NCBI GenBank assembly: GCA_018971775.1 | Contig: JAGXAB010000033.1 | Span: 1-60,307 of the forward strand | Direction of reading: 5' to 3' | Origin: Cyanobacteria bacterium REEB67 | GTDB lineage: Bacteria; Cyanobacteriota; Vampirovibrionia; Obscuribacterales; Obscuribacteraceae | Length of the DNA stretch: 60,307 nt | Part shown: positions 1-11,800 of the stretch, in pieces | Layout of the letters: every line of letters starts with the position of its first letter | Position numbering within the stretch: the stretch's first letter is position 1 | Translations under genes and position numbers: made by a program | The notes under the pieces: generated by a model | What the model saw: only the letters and a program-made list of their open reading frames with translations | Databases searched by the model: none | What the model was told of the DNA's origin: nothing

Positions 1-181
1 CCGATATCGGTTCGCGATCTCAGGCTTAAGTACTATTCCGAAAGCAACAATCAGCGCAAAAAGCGCCAGGGAAGGCACATCCACCCAGCCGCGGTAGATG
101 TGCTTTCTTTTGGTTTATAATCTCAAGATCGCAGATATTCTCAGTAAAGATGCAAACAAATCTGAAGAGTGCCCATATAAG
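1..181. other. Left window edge, no gene assigned
   Basis: A short open frame runs off the window edge on both strands (about 39 codons each, both bounded near position 118 by the self-complementary TTATAA). The minus-strand reading is hydrophobic, with a DVPSLALFALIVAFGIV-like stretch, and could be the start of a membrane protein. The plus-strand reading is hydrophilic and could be the tail of an upstream gene. Neither can be decided without flanking sequence. Confidence 0.15.
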
Positions 182-556
182 ATGAAAGATAAGATCACAG
201 TTTACGAAAAACCGTCCTGCTCCAAGTGCCGCGAAGTGGATAAGATGCTTCGCGAAGCCGGCAAAGAAAAAGGCATCGACTATGACAAAATCAATTATTA
301 TGTCGAGCCTCTGAGCGCTGCCAAACTGACAGAATTACTCAAAAAAATGAATATGCCCGCTCGTGATTTGTTGCGCACCACCGAGGCCGTTTATCGCGAG
401 CTCAAACTGGCCAAGGCGGACCTGAGCGATAAAGAAATTATTGCTTTTATGGTCAAACATCCTGATTTGATTCAACGACCAATCGTCGAAAAAGGCGATA
501 AAGCGGCCCTCGGGCGTCCGGTCGAAAATATCAAAGCATTGCTCAAGCTGAAATAA
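182..556 (+). CDS. ArsC/Spx-family thioredoxin-fold protein
   Basis: This 124-residue protein fits the ArsC/Spx/YffB family of small thioredoxin-fold reductases. Visible features are a beta strand ITVYEKP followed by C13-S-K-C16-R, then the C-terminal RPIVEKGDKAALGRP region that supplies the conserved Arg-Pro of the family. The Cys-x2-Cys site resembles Spx-like or generic reductase members more than the single-Cys CX5R site of glutaredoxin-dependent arsenate reductase, so arsenate as substrate is not established. The frame is open from position 98, but the ATG at 182 gives the normal family length and places the Cys near residue 13 as expected. It stands alone, facing a convergent TPR gene 26 bases downstream. 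Confidence 0.75.
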   Translation: MKDKITVYEKPSCSKCREVDKMLREAGKEKGIDYDKINYYVEPLSAAKLTELLKKMNMPARDLLRTTEAVYRELKLAKADLSDKEIIAFMVKHPDLIQRPIVEKGDKAALGRPVENIKALLKLK

Positions 557-582
557 GCTCAAGAAACAAAAAAATCACTCAA

Positions 583-1752
583 TCACTTACCGGCAGCATG
601 CAAACCGAGCGCCTGAGTGAGGGCACCGGCACCGGCGGCGATATTACCGGATCTGGCATAGGCGTCAGCTAAGAAAAACGCGGCGGCCGGATTATCCGGA
701 TGCGCTTTTTTCAATAGCTCTAACTTTGTCAGGGCAACCGTGTGATCGCCGTCGTATTCTTCGCGCACATGAGCGGCATAAACGGCGGCCCAGGCATCTT
801 TTGGATCGCTCTTGCTGACGCCGTCGAGGGCGGCCAAACATTTCTGATAAAAGATTTTGATCTGCGGCTGGGCCCAGGCGGGTGTATTTTCCAGAGCGCC
901 GGGGATGTGCGGCACGACGCTGGCATCAGGTCTGGTGCCCGTCAACAGCGCGGCTAAAATGGAAGCGCCACCAAGAAGATCGGTCTGCACTTTGCTGCGC
1001 CTCTGGGGCATCTGACCGGCGAGAATAGCCTGGGTCTGCGCTTCCTTTCGGGCGCGCTCGGCGAGCAGATAGGCTTGCATGTAATAAGCCCAGCCAAGAC
1101 TGTAACGAATGCAATTGTTATCCGGTTCTGCGGCGAGGGTTTCTTCGTACTGACCGACGGCTCGGCTGAAATAGTTGGGATCCCCGGTAGCCTGAGCGAG
1201 ATTGCGGGCACGACGTACTTCCTTTAAAGCACGCTCGACCTGAGACGTTTTGGTCAGATCGACGGCATAGATAAAGGCCGCCTCGGGACTGGTAGGAAAT
1301 TCCTGGGCTTGCTGCTCGGCCAGAGTTAAATCGCAGGTGGGATTGAGCGACTGGTCGCCGGCCGAGCCGGTCAGAATTACTCCCGGGCGCCAAGTTGTAC
1401 TCGACCTGGTCTCGACCGGAGGAGTATTGTCCAGAGTCGGCTGGGCCTGATAAAGAGGCGTTAAATCTGGCGTGGCGACGCTGGACATGGTATCGGAGGG
1501 CTGGCTCACTTGCGGTGAGGAAGGGGTTGGATTGGCCCTCTTTAAGCGAAAAGAAGAATGATTCTCTTCATCCACCGAACCGTACTGGACATTGCCGCTA
1601 TCGGCGAGGACTGGACTGGCCGATAGGGTGAGATTTAAGGCGATCAGGAACGAAAAAGTGAAAAACGCTGGCGGCAATCGGAGCGCGGTAGCCAGACTGT
1701 TGCCCCGGGCGCGAATGTCACATAAATCGGTCTGTTTTGAATATTTTTCCAT
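583..1752 (-). CDS. Secreted TPR-repeat protein
   Basis: The protein has about 389 residues. An N-terminal hydrophobic stretch (FFTFSFLIALNLTLSASPVLA, ending in a signal-peptidase-like ALA-type site) indicates export. A Ser/Pro/Thr-rich segment follows, then helical TPR-like units: one around the ALKEVRRARNLAQATGDPNYFSRA region, one around YEETLAAEPDNNCIRYSLGWAYY, and a C-terminal one with HPDNPAAAFFLADAYARSGN. TPRs imply protein-protein scaffolding in the periplasm or cell envelope; no catalytic motif is visible. The second ATG (1752) is preferred because GAGAG lies six bases upstream of it, whereas the ATG at 1758 directly abuts that motif. The divergent neighbour is the PspA homologue. The function remains unassigned. 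Confidence 0.7.
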   Translation of the reverse strand: MEKYSKQTDLCDIRARGNSLATALRLPPAFFTFSFLIALNLTLSASPVLADSGNVQYGSVDEENHSSFRLKRANPTPSSPQVSQPSDTMSSVATPDLTPLYQAQPTLDNTPPVETRSSTTWRPGVILTGSAGDQSLNPTCDLTLAEQQAQEFPTSPEAAFIYAVDLTKTSQVERALKEVRRARNLAQATGDPNYFSRAVGQYEETLAAEPDNNCIRYSLGWAYYMQAYLLAERARKEAQTQAILAGQMPQRRSKVQTDLLGGASILAALLTGTRPDASVVPHIPGALENTPAWAQPQIKIFYQKCLAALDGVSKSDPKDAWAAVYAAHVREEYDGDHTVALTKLELLKKAHPDNPAAAFFLADAYARSGNIAAGAGALTQALGLHAAGK

Positions 1753-1984
1753 TACCATCTCTCAAGGGCTTTGCCGGGACCTTATAAAGCCTGCTTACTT
1801 TGCTCATTCCCCTGAAGGGCCAAGGGAAAACAGTTCTTGCGGCTACACGTCCGACGGCGAAAGTAGCAAATATCGCTTTTTTGCTCCCGAAAGAAGCGCT
1901 ATCATTGCGCGGCTGGGCATAATGGCAATGACCGGCAACCTTCCGATTTTGGGCGACATTTCCAGCAAAAGGACTATTCTGTCG

Positions 1985-2746
1985 ATGTTTGAACGTTTAA
2001 TGAACATTTTCAAGGGCTCGGCGAATAAGGCCGTGAGCAAACTGGAAACACCCGAGATTTTGGCCGAGCAGGCATCGATGCAGCTCGAAGGCAATCTGAA
2101 AAGCCTGACCGAGGCGGTGACCGCCGCCCTCACCAATCAAAAGCAAATCGAACAACAATTGCAAAAAAATCAAGAAGAGCTGGCCACATGGGAAAAGCGA
2201 GCGGCGGTGGCGGTCCAGAACAACAATGATGAGATCGCCAGACAGTGCCTCGAGCGCAAAGTGACTCACAATCAAAATATTCAGTCGCTCAACACGCAAT
2301 TAGCGGAGCAGAAGAAAACGCTGGCCGCGCTCAAGCAACAATACGCCGAGATGGAAGAGCAGCTGCGCTTGTTCAACATCAAAAAACAGGGCATCATCGC
2401 CCGCGCCAAGGCAGCCGAAAATCAGGTCAAGGCCAACAGCATCGCCAGCGGTGCCGACTCTAACAGCATGGACAAATGGGAAGAAAAAATCCGCGCCAAG
2501 GAAATGCAGGGGCAGGCGGTGAGTGAATTGAGCGGCGCAAAAGTCGATGATGACTTCAAGGCTATGGATAAAAATGCCGCCCTCGACGACGAACTTGCCG
2601 CACTGAAAGCAAAGGTGGCAGCGCCCGATGCCGCTTCGGCGATCAGCCCGGCTGTGCCAAAATTGATAGTCGCCGGCGATGGCCATGACGAAAATCTACC
2701 CATGGTGGTCGATGTCGAAGTGAGCGAGCCGGGCGAAAACAAATAG
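1985..2746 (+). CDS. PspA/IM30 (Vipp1) family membrane-stress protein
   Basis: The product has about 253 residues. It opens with MFERLMNIFKGSANKAVSKLE, typical of PspA/IM30 (an amphipathic helix followed by the first coiled-coil helix). Nearly uninterrupted long helices rich in Q/E/K/A follow to about residue 155 (QKQIEQQLQKNQEELATWEKRA and ECLERKVTHNQNI-type heptads), as in ESCRT-III-like PspA filaments. The C-terminal ~90 residues are acidic/alanine-rich and probably disordered. Family members bind stressed inner membranes and maintain them. The start at 1985 was chosen because it matches the family N-terminus and has AAAAGGA 11 bases upstream; the frame is open further upstream but that part is antisense to the signal region of the TPR gene. 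No PspB/C/F partners are present nearby. Confidence 0.82.
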   Translation: MFERLMNIFKGSANKAVSKLETPEILAEQASMQLEGNLKSLTEAVTAALTNQKQIEQQLQKNQEELATWEKRAAVAVQNNNDEIARQCLERKVTHNQNIQSLNTQLAEQKKTLAALKQQYAEMEEQLRLFNIKKQGIIARAKAAENQVKANSIASGADSNSMDKWEEKIRAKEMQGQAVSELSGAKVDDDFKAMDKNAALDDELAALKAKVAAPDAASAISPAVPKLIVAGDGHDENLPMVVDVEVSEPGENK

Positions 2747-2828
2747 CCCTGGCCGGCGCAGGAACCGATATAGATTTACTGGAGCAGTTAGTGCAGCAAT
2801 TTCATACAGCAGCTATTTTATACAGAGG

Positions 2829-2834
2829 TATAAT
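2829..2834 (+). promoter_or_regulatory. Candidate -10 box of giant gene 1
   Basis: A perfect TATAAT lies 23 bases upstream of the ATG of the first giant gene. A GAGG Shine-Dalgarno (about 2847-2851) lies six bases before that ATG. No convincing -35 hexamer is present at 16-18 bases; the nearest upstream sequence, TTCATA, is too far. If used, the transcript leader would be under 20 bases. Confidence 0.35.
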
Positions 2835-2857
2835 GCGAATAACTCGCGAGGTTATTC

Positions 2858-5800
2858 ATGCAAAGAACACGCATCTGGCGTGCTGCTGAGGTGTCCGACG
2901 CCGGTCGCCCCGCCATCGGAGCGTTCGGCCTGGCCTGCACAGTCGCCCTGGCTGACCCCTTACTGGCCGGCCAGGCTCTGGCCAATGGTGCTGGCGCGCC
3001 GATGGCATCGCCTGGCAACTGGCAAAGCCATGCCGCAGCGCTGCCGGCCTCAATGGGATCAGCTTCAACGACGGCGGGCCCGGCGTTTTCTGCCAACCAC
3101 GCCGGGAGCAGCACCTTTGCCAGCTTCAGCACCTACGCTCAGTCGGCTGCCATCCAGGGCGCAAATTCAACCCATCTGCACACATTCAGCCAGGTCCCGA
3201 TAGCCCATCAAAGTCTGCGCACGGCCCTCTTTGGGCACGGTCTGGTCGGCTCTAAAACGGCAGCAAGTGTCGCAACCGGCAGGCCCGGCCCCCATGATCT
3301 TGATCTGACCTCCAATCAAGCATCTTTTGCGGCGAGCAATCTGGCCGGATTTCGTGATTTGACGATAGTAGTGGGTGGAGTCAAACAGGTAGTTTCGCTC
3401 GACAGCAAGCTGACCTCAGCCGAAGTCGTGGCCGCCGAACAGATCCTGAACGGCGGTACGCAGACGATACGCCTCACGGCCGACGGCCGCGCCATTGGTG
3501 GTCTCGTCACCCTGAATAATAATCTGATCAGCGCCATCAGTGCAACCATGGGCGGTGGCATCAATACGCTCACGATTGCGCGAGGCGTCAAAGTAATCGA
3601 CTCTTTGAGCAGCCTCACCCTCACAGGAAATCTAGACAATTACGGCTCGCTGTTGACTGCTTCTGCGACGCAAAGCGGCGCCCGTGCCGGCGACACGATC
3701 AGCGCCGACAATATATTCAACGCTTCCGATGCTTTCATCCAAAATTACAACGGTTCGGGGCTTTTGAACGGTCTTTACGGAGCCGACCCAATTTTAAATG
3801 GCCAGACATCGATAAGCAATTACGGCACGATCTCAAGTCACGGCAATCTTAATGTCACGACTGCGAGTCTCATCAACCAGGGGCTTTTAACTTCGGCCAA
3901 CGGTAGCGTCAATATCAATATCAATATCAATGCCCCCGCCATCACCGGTGGTGCAACCGCGACTGCCAGCGCAGGCGGTTCTTTGCAAAATCTGACCATC
4001 GACAATGGCGGTACTATCAGTGCCGCTCGGGGCAATATCAACGTCACTACCGCAGATGTGGCTCTGAACAGTAATATTGCTGCCAGCGGCGGCAACTGGC
4101 AGTCGCGCCAGGTCAATTTGATGGCGGGAAGCGGCAATATAGATTTCAGCGCCGACAGTGTATCGGGCACGATCAATGGCGCTGGCAATTGCGTGCACAT
4201 ACTGACCACCGGCACACAAAAATTGGGCGATATCACCGCCAGTGGTGATCCCCAATATGTCAGCCTGGCAGGCAATGTGGTAATCGACGGCACGGTGGCG
4301 GCGACTAATGGCGCCGATCTGGCCATCATTGCTGGCGGCAATGTCGTCAGCGGTGCCAAAGGTGCGCTCAATACGAGTAAAAGCGCGGGCGGCGATGGCG
4401 GCAATCTGACGATTATCGCCGGCGCTAATGTCGCTCCGGGCGGTACAAATTCTCTAGCGACGGTGCTAGACTCGGCAACAGTCGGCAAAGGCAGCACTAC
4501 TGGCGGTATCATCGATTTGACCGGCAAAAATGGCGGCAGCGCCGCCGTCAGCCAGATTACAACGGCCGGCGTGGGCTCGGCCGGCAATGCCGGTTATATC
4601 GAGATGGTCGCCTATTCAGGCACCGCCACAGGCTCGGGCAGCATCATCTTGCCAGGCAAAGTGACGGTCAATGCCGCCGGCAGTGGTACCGGCAGCAATG
4701 GCAATGTGATCATGATCGCCGGAGCCACGAGCGGTACGGCCATAACCAGCGGACCGATTGTCGGCAAGCAGGTCACCCTGCTAACCGAAACACCAACGGC
4801 CAACGCTGGTAAACCGGCTGGAGTGGTTTTCACCGACGGTACGAGCAATCTCGGCAGCGGCGGTTTCACAGGCTCGGCGGTGACGGCGGGGTCGATCACG
4901 AGCGCGGCGATTACCTCCTCGGCCGGAGTAAATCTTGTCAGCGGAGCAAACATCACCGTCACGACCGTCACCGCCAATGGTGCCAGCAGTCCATCCAGCG
5001 GCGGTCAAGGCGGGGCCGGTGGCACGATCGCCATCAATGCCGCGGGCAATATCTCGGCCACAGAGCTTGACGCATTTGGAGCGGGCGGCACAGGTGGAGG
5101 TTCCGGGGCAGTCAACGGTGGCGCCGGCGGTAACGGCGGCACGGTCAGCCTGGTATCGACGGCAGGCACTGTCAATGTCAAAAGCAACATAGACGTATCC
5201 GGCGGCGGCGGCGGTGGTGGAGCGGGAAGCTCCGACACGCAGGCGATTGGCAAGGGCGGTGCCGGCGGTACAGCCGGCGCGGTGACGCTCTCGGCGGCAG
5301 GTGCGCCTTTGGCCAGCACGATTGTCGTCGGCGGTGAAATATTTGCTTATAACGGCGGCGCCGGTGGTGGCGGCGGCAATGGGGCCGTTACGGGGGGCGG
5401 TGGGGGCGGTGGCGGCGGAGGCGGATCATACGGTGGCGCTGGTGGTGGCGGAGCCGGTGGTGTTTTTTCGAAGAATGGCGAAAACGCCTCCGGTGGTGGA
5501 GGCGGCGGCTCCAAATACGCACCCGGGGGCGGCGGAGCCGGCGCTGTCGGTGGCGGCTTACAAGGTGCAATGTCGGCAGGCGGAGTCGGCGGTGGTTACA
5601 TCGCCCTCGGCGCCGGTGGACTCTTCACGGTATTCGGCACAAACGGTGCCAAGGCCTCGGGCACAACCGGCGGCAGCGGCGGCAAAGCAGCCATCCTGGC
5701 CGGCGGAGTCGGTGGTAAATATCCGGAGGGAGGTGCCGGCGGTGCCTCGACCGTTCCCCGTGGCAGCGGTGCTGCCGGTACGCAGGCCTTCGTCGCAGCC

Positions 5801-8800
5801 GGCAGCGGCACAATCACAATCGTCAGCGGCGGCGGTGTCGGCACATCCAAAGCCGCTCTAAAATTTGAAGCGGGAGAGGTTGCCGTGACGGCGCCGGCAT
5901 CTAATGCCGGCGTTTATTTGAGCGATCTCTCGGGAGCAGCACTGAGCGTAGGCGCTATCAGTACGGGTGCAGACAGCACAGTTAGCTTGACCACCTCGAA
6001 CAATACCCTGACGCGAGCGAACGGTGGCGCAGTTACTCTTTTGCAACCAGTCAATGCCGGCACTTTCACAGCCAATCTATCCGGCAGTCTTTTCACCAGC
6101 GGTGCAGGCAGCATCACGGCAGGCAATCTAAATATGACGTCGGCCGGCACAGTCAGCGTAGCAACAAACATTGCTAATCTCACGGTCATAGATAAGGTCG
6201 GGGCAGTAACGATCAATCAAGGCTCAAACCCTCTAAATATAGTCGGCAGCAGTACCATAGCGACCGGTGCAAACGGCCTGACCGTGACCAGCGGCGGAGC
6301 AATAACTGTCAGCGGCACGGTTAGCGGCGGAGCGACGAGCTTTGTGGATCTGACTGAAACAGGCGCAGCCGGCGGTATCACCATTGGCGGTGCGATCACC
6401 ACTGGTTTTATCAATCTAAACAGTGCCGGCACGGGCGGTATCACTGGCACAAACACAGGCAAATTGACGGCCGGTTTTATCCAGCTGATATCGGCCAACG
6501 ACATCGGCAGCGGTCGCAGTCCTTTGACGGTAAACAACAATCTTGCACTTTTAGCCGGCAACGAACTCGATCTCACTACCGGCTCCAGCGGTAGTGCCTT
6601 CATTAAAGAACTTGGCACGACCGACCTGCTGCTTGTACCGACCAACGCATCAAGCGGTGCACTAAACTTGACGACCGCATCGAGCGCACTGGCTGTCACT
6701 AACGCCGCCTTTAGCAACGTTTCTATAATAGATACGAATGCCGTCGGCAAGATTACTATTAACAGCACCGCCAATAACGGAGCCATTTTTGGCGACGGCA
6801 GCGGGGTGGTCTATATAAGCGCCGGCGGCCAGATATCGATGAAAGCGAGCACTGACGGCATCCAGGGCACGAGCGTCACTTTGATCAGCACCGCCTCCGA
6901 TGTCGGCAGTGCATCCTTCCCGATTGCCGCCACGACAAATGCTCTTACGGTCAGCGCCTCGAAGGGATCGCTTTATGCCACCGACAGCGCCAGTGGATCC
7001 GTTGACTTTAGCGGTAACGCTGCAAGTACATTCAACTTGATCGAAACTGGCGCAAACAGCGTGCTCTCCATCAATAATGCAGTGACGGCGAAAAATATAA
7101 CAATCTGGTCCACCGGTGCATCCGCAGATATTGTCACCAATGGAGCGCTGGGCGGTTCTTCTGCCGCGGGCACAGTCATCGACCTGGTCCCGACCGGTAA
7201 TTTGACTGTACTTGGCGCCAGCACAGCCGCAACAATAAATTTTGGCGGCACCAATATCAACGGCGAACCCTTCACCTACGGCAATATATTGATCAATGGC
7301 CCAGCCACGGGAGCAAGCGGTGTCCTGATTTTAGCCGGTTTCGCATCCTCGATCACAGTCAACGCGCCTTTGCAGGGCGGTCAAATCCGTATCGTCGACT
7401 CGCGTCTGAGCAACCAGCCGGTAGCCCTGAACGCAACAATAGGCGCGAGCAGTACCTCATATATCAGCATCGTCAGCTCGGGCGATATAAGCACTACCGG
7501 TGGTGTCGTGCTCACCGCCGCCAATATAGGCTTGAACGGCAATAATATCGGCACGGCGGCCACTCCGATCGTGACGGCGACAAATACTCTGAGTATCCGC
7601 ATGGTGCAGGACGCTTACGTCAACAATACCAGCACGGACATTTTGGCGGTTTCTATCGACAGCAACGCCAATAGCGGCGCGATTGTCTTTAACAACTCCG
7701 GCTTCGGCGCCAATGTCACCGGCAACGTCATCCACGACAATGTCAGCATCAGCGCTGCCGGTGCGCTCACAATCGGTGCCGATCTAAATTCGAATATCGC
7801 CGTCAATAATACGCTCTCTTTGAGCAGCACAACAGGCATTACCAACTACGAGCAGCTGACCTCCGCCAGTGCCGTGATCACTACTCCCCTTTTTGTAAAC
7901 TTGAACACCTCGGACGGTACCACCACCACCACTGCCACCCTGTCGGCGACAAGCAGTGTCAGCTTCGCCAGTCCGCTCAGCAATCTAAATATCATCGGGC
8001 CGGATGGCTCGGTCAGTCTGCCTGTCGGCGGTGCGCTCAGTCTCAGCGCAAAGGGCGCAATCAGCTCCGGCAATAATCAGGGAAATCCGCTTATAGGCGT
8101 CAACAACGGCACCTTAAATTCGCTCACGATCAATACAACCGCACCTTTCATCTCCAATTTCAGCCACTTTGCAGTTGAGCCTGATGCCAGAGGCAACGGC
8201 GGCACCATTTCCATTACCGCCGCACTGATCATCAATTCAGGCAAAAGCGCGCCAGTCTTTGCCCTCAATGCCCCCGGCACCACGGGCAATGGCGGCTCGG
8301 TCACACTCGATCTTGTCGGCGGCGCAGCGATCACAATTGGCACGGCAAAGGGCAATTACAGTATAAATGCCGGTGGAGCAAATGGCGGCACGGTCGAAGT
8401 CGATACGCCCGGCAATATCACCGCCAATATGACCAGCCTCATTTACAAGGGCACCGGCAACGGCAATGGCGGCAACATTACCCTGAATGCCGGCGGCAAG
8501 CTTTTGATCAACGGCGATCTCGACACGCACGTTGGCACGGGTAGCTATGGCACAGTCGTTTTAAAATCCGGTAACAGCGCACCGTTTCTAATAGGTGGTC
8601 CAACCGGCACCACCACGGCAGGCATCATAAATGATTCAAGCAACAAAGGCATCCGCGGCAGCGACGTGACCATCACCGCTAACGGTGGCATTAACGTGGC
8701 CAACGGCGAGACAATTCTCGCCTCCACGGGCAACATCACCCTAAATACGACCCAGCTGACAAATAACGGTCTGGTCAGCACCAATGGCACTCTCACCCTG

Positions 8801-11800
8801 AATAATGCCGCCACTATCACTTATCCCACCGGCACAGGCAACTTGAACGCTAACATGTCAGGTCTCGACATCATCTCCAGCGGCGGAGGCATCGTCTTGA
8901 GTGGCGCACTGCCTCTCGTGCATGAGCTCACCCTGTCAGCGGCCAAGGGCACGATTACGGTACCAGATACGATCACAGGCTTCGCCGTAACGGATGCGGG
9001 CGGTACGGCCGGCTCGATCACCTTCCAGGCTATGGCCGTCAAGGCCACCCTACCGCTCAGCTTCGACGCGCACGCCAGCCTGAGCGCCGACGCCGGCGGC
9101 TCGGTCAATTTTGCTTTGACCGGCACGACTGCTGTCAACATCGCCAGCTCAACTTATACGTTTAACGTGGCAAAAGGAAGCGCTTCCAGCGTCGGAGGTG
9201 CGCTCAGCATCGCCAATAACGGCAATTTAACAGTCGACGCCTCAGCAGCCGTACTCGGTGTTGGTACAGGCAAAGGCTCAGCCGGAGCTAATCTCAGCCT
9301 GACCGCCGGCAGCATCAGCAAGGGCATTCTATTGATAAGCAATGCCGCAAGCTTCGGCGATCAAACAATAGACAATCTGAGCCTGCAATCGAACAGCACC
9401 ACGCCCTTCAGCCTGGGCGGCGCTACGACCAAAACCAATGGCATCACCGACAGCGGCCTGACCATATCGGCCCAGACCGTGGCGATCGCCAATATCGGCG
9501 GTGCCATCATCCAGGGCACCGGCGGCGCCATCACCGCAAACGCGAGCGTCACCGACGCTGTTTCGCTTGTCGCCGGCAAAGGCGGCATCGGCCTCTCGCA
9601 CGCCGTACCGCTCGACGTTCAAGCGAGCAATCTAGCAATTACAAGCGCCGACAATGCCTACATCGTTGATAACGCCCCTTCCATAAGCCTCGACGGAGTG
9701 AGCGCAGGCAAAGTCCTGGACTTGAGCAGTACCGGTACTCTTGCTCAAGCGGTGAGGATGACGACACCGACTCTTATCCTGGCTGTTAACAGCATCACAC
9801 CCGGGCTTTCTACAAACTCCACCATTGTCGCGGTGACGGTAAACAATGGCGCCATCAATATTGGTGACAATGCCGCCAGCGTCCAGATCAATACTTTAGC
9901 CTCTCCCAATGGTGCGGTTTCGCTATCGGCAAACGGTTCGATAAAAACTCTGGCCACTTCGACTATCTCCGGCACCTCAATCGACTTGCTCGCCGGTGGC
10001 ACCGCCGGCAGTGTGGTTCTCAATAATAACCTCAGTGCAAGCGCTGAAATCACACTCACCGCGAGCGGCAAAGGGACAATCAGCGCTGCCAAAGGCGTGA
10101 CTTTGACGACCGGCAATTTGACCTTGAACAGCGGCGGCGGCAATATTGGCGGCTCGCATACGGCACCGCTTTTCGTCGACGCGGCTGTGCTCTCCATCGA
10201 TACTGGACGCGGTCCGACGGCATCGGCTTTTATCAACGACAAAGCCTCGTCTGTGACTCTGGCTGCGAGCAATATCGGTAATATCTTCGACTACACCGGT
10301 GCGATCACCGCCGCTAGCGGTGCAGTCGCGGCAAAATCCCTGATTCTGGCAGTCAGTAGTTTCAACGCCGCTTCGCTTGCAACAACCGCTACCAGCATTA
10401 CCGCGACAGCGAACGCCGGAGACATCAACATCAGCGACAGTCAGCGCGGCCTGCTTACCCTCGGCGTGATTACAAATAAAGCGGCAGCCGGTCAGGTCAA
10501 TATCGACAGCGCCGGTGCGGTCACAATCGGAGGGGCGATCACCGCCGCCGGTGGCGTGAGCGTGACAGCGAACGGTGGCAATCTTACACTGGCCAAAGCG
10601 ATAACGGCAGGCAATGGCGCGGTCAGCCTGACCGCGCTTGGAGGAGGCGCCATCATATCCGGCGGTGGCAGCATCAGCGCAAACTCGACCACTCTCACTA
10701 CAGACGGCGGCAATATCGGCGCCACCACTAAGGCTGTAGCTACTTCCGCAAATAGCGTCGACATTTCAACAGCATCAAATGGCGATGCTTACGTCACCGA
10801 TACGGACAAACTGATGAGCGGCGGCGTCACCCTTACTGCAGCCTCCGTCGGCAGCCTCAAATTTACCGAGACCAACACCAAAGCAGCCAACACCGGCAGC
10901 CTGACAGTCGGGCTAATTGGCGCATCGACGGGTGCAATCACGATCGCCAGTAACGAACAATCGCTGCATTTAAATGGCGATTTGACAACCGCGAACGGCA
11001 ATGTCACCGTGCAAAACACGTTCGCCGCATCGAAGACCTCCCTGCCGCTCCTGGATGTGGCAGCCGGCACAACCATCCACGCATCGGCGGCCGATCCGGC
11101 CAATAACGCTGCCGGCAATGTCTATATCGTGCTCGGCGCCGTGCCTGCCGCCTCGGCTCTGAAACCGGGAGTGGTGCCGACCACAAATCCCCCAACGATT
11201 ATCACAACCCTCACTGGTAAAGTGACTTTTGGTACGACAACGACACCGACTGGATCGATAACCACCGGCAGTGGCGATAAGTTTAGCGGCCTCGATCGTA
11301 TTCTCGCTTTCAGCACAGGCAAAAATGCGGCGACACAAATTGTTGTCGGGGCCAATGTGATAATCACCGCCGATCCGCCGGTTTCAAATGCTAATCAAAT
11401 TCCAGCTCAAGCTCCGGCGCAAGGCGCTGCCGCACCGCAAGCGGTGCTATTATCGGCGCAGCCGTCAAACCAGCCCGTAACTGGCGCGACGACGGTTTCG
11501 CTCAACAGGCCTACCATACCTCCTTCACCTACTTCACCGACAGTTTCCGCCGTATCACTGCCTGGTGGAGGAAACGCGGAAGAAGCGGCCACTGTGCTCA
11601 ATGCAAATTTGCTCAACACCGAGCTCGGCACGATTAACAGCGCCGGGCCAGCAAACTCACTCGAGCAAAGTCAAACTGCACTCGGCATATGGGCAAGCGG
11701 CCACAAGCAATCCGGCACGGCCATCGAAACATCCACACTGCGCGGTGGCGTCAGCAATTTACTCAAGCAAGAATGGCAGAGCGGACCGATGCTGATCGCG

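Noticed and set aside
182..556. Naming the first gene arsC
   Set aside because: The CxxC site and absence of ars neighbours do not support arsenate reduction specifically.
1592..1984. Upstream in-frame extension of the PspA homologue
   Set aside because: It is antisense to the start of the TPR gene and does not resemble PspA; the family N-terminus begins at 1985 with a ribosome-binding site.
2858..4000. Two-partner secretion (TpsA) domain in the giant proteins
   Set aside because: No NPNG or NPNL motifs are visible and no TpsB-type transporter gene lies in the window.
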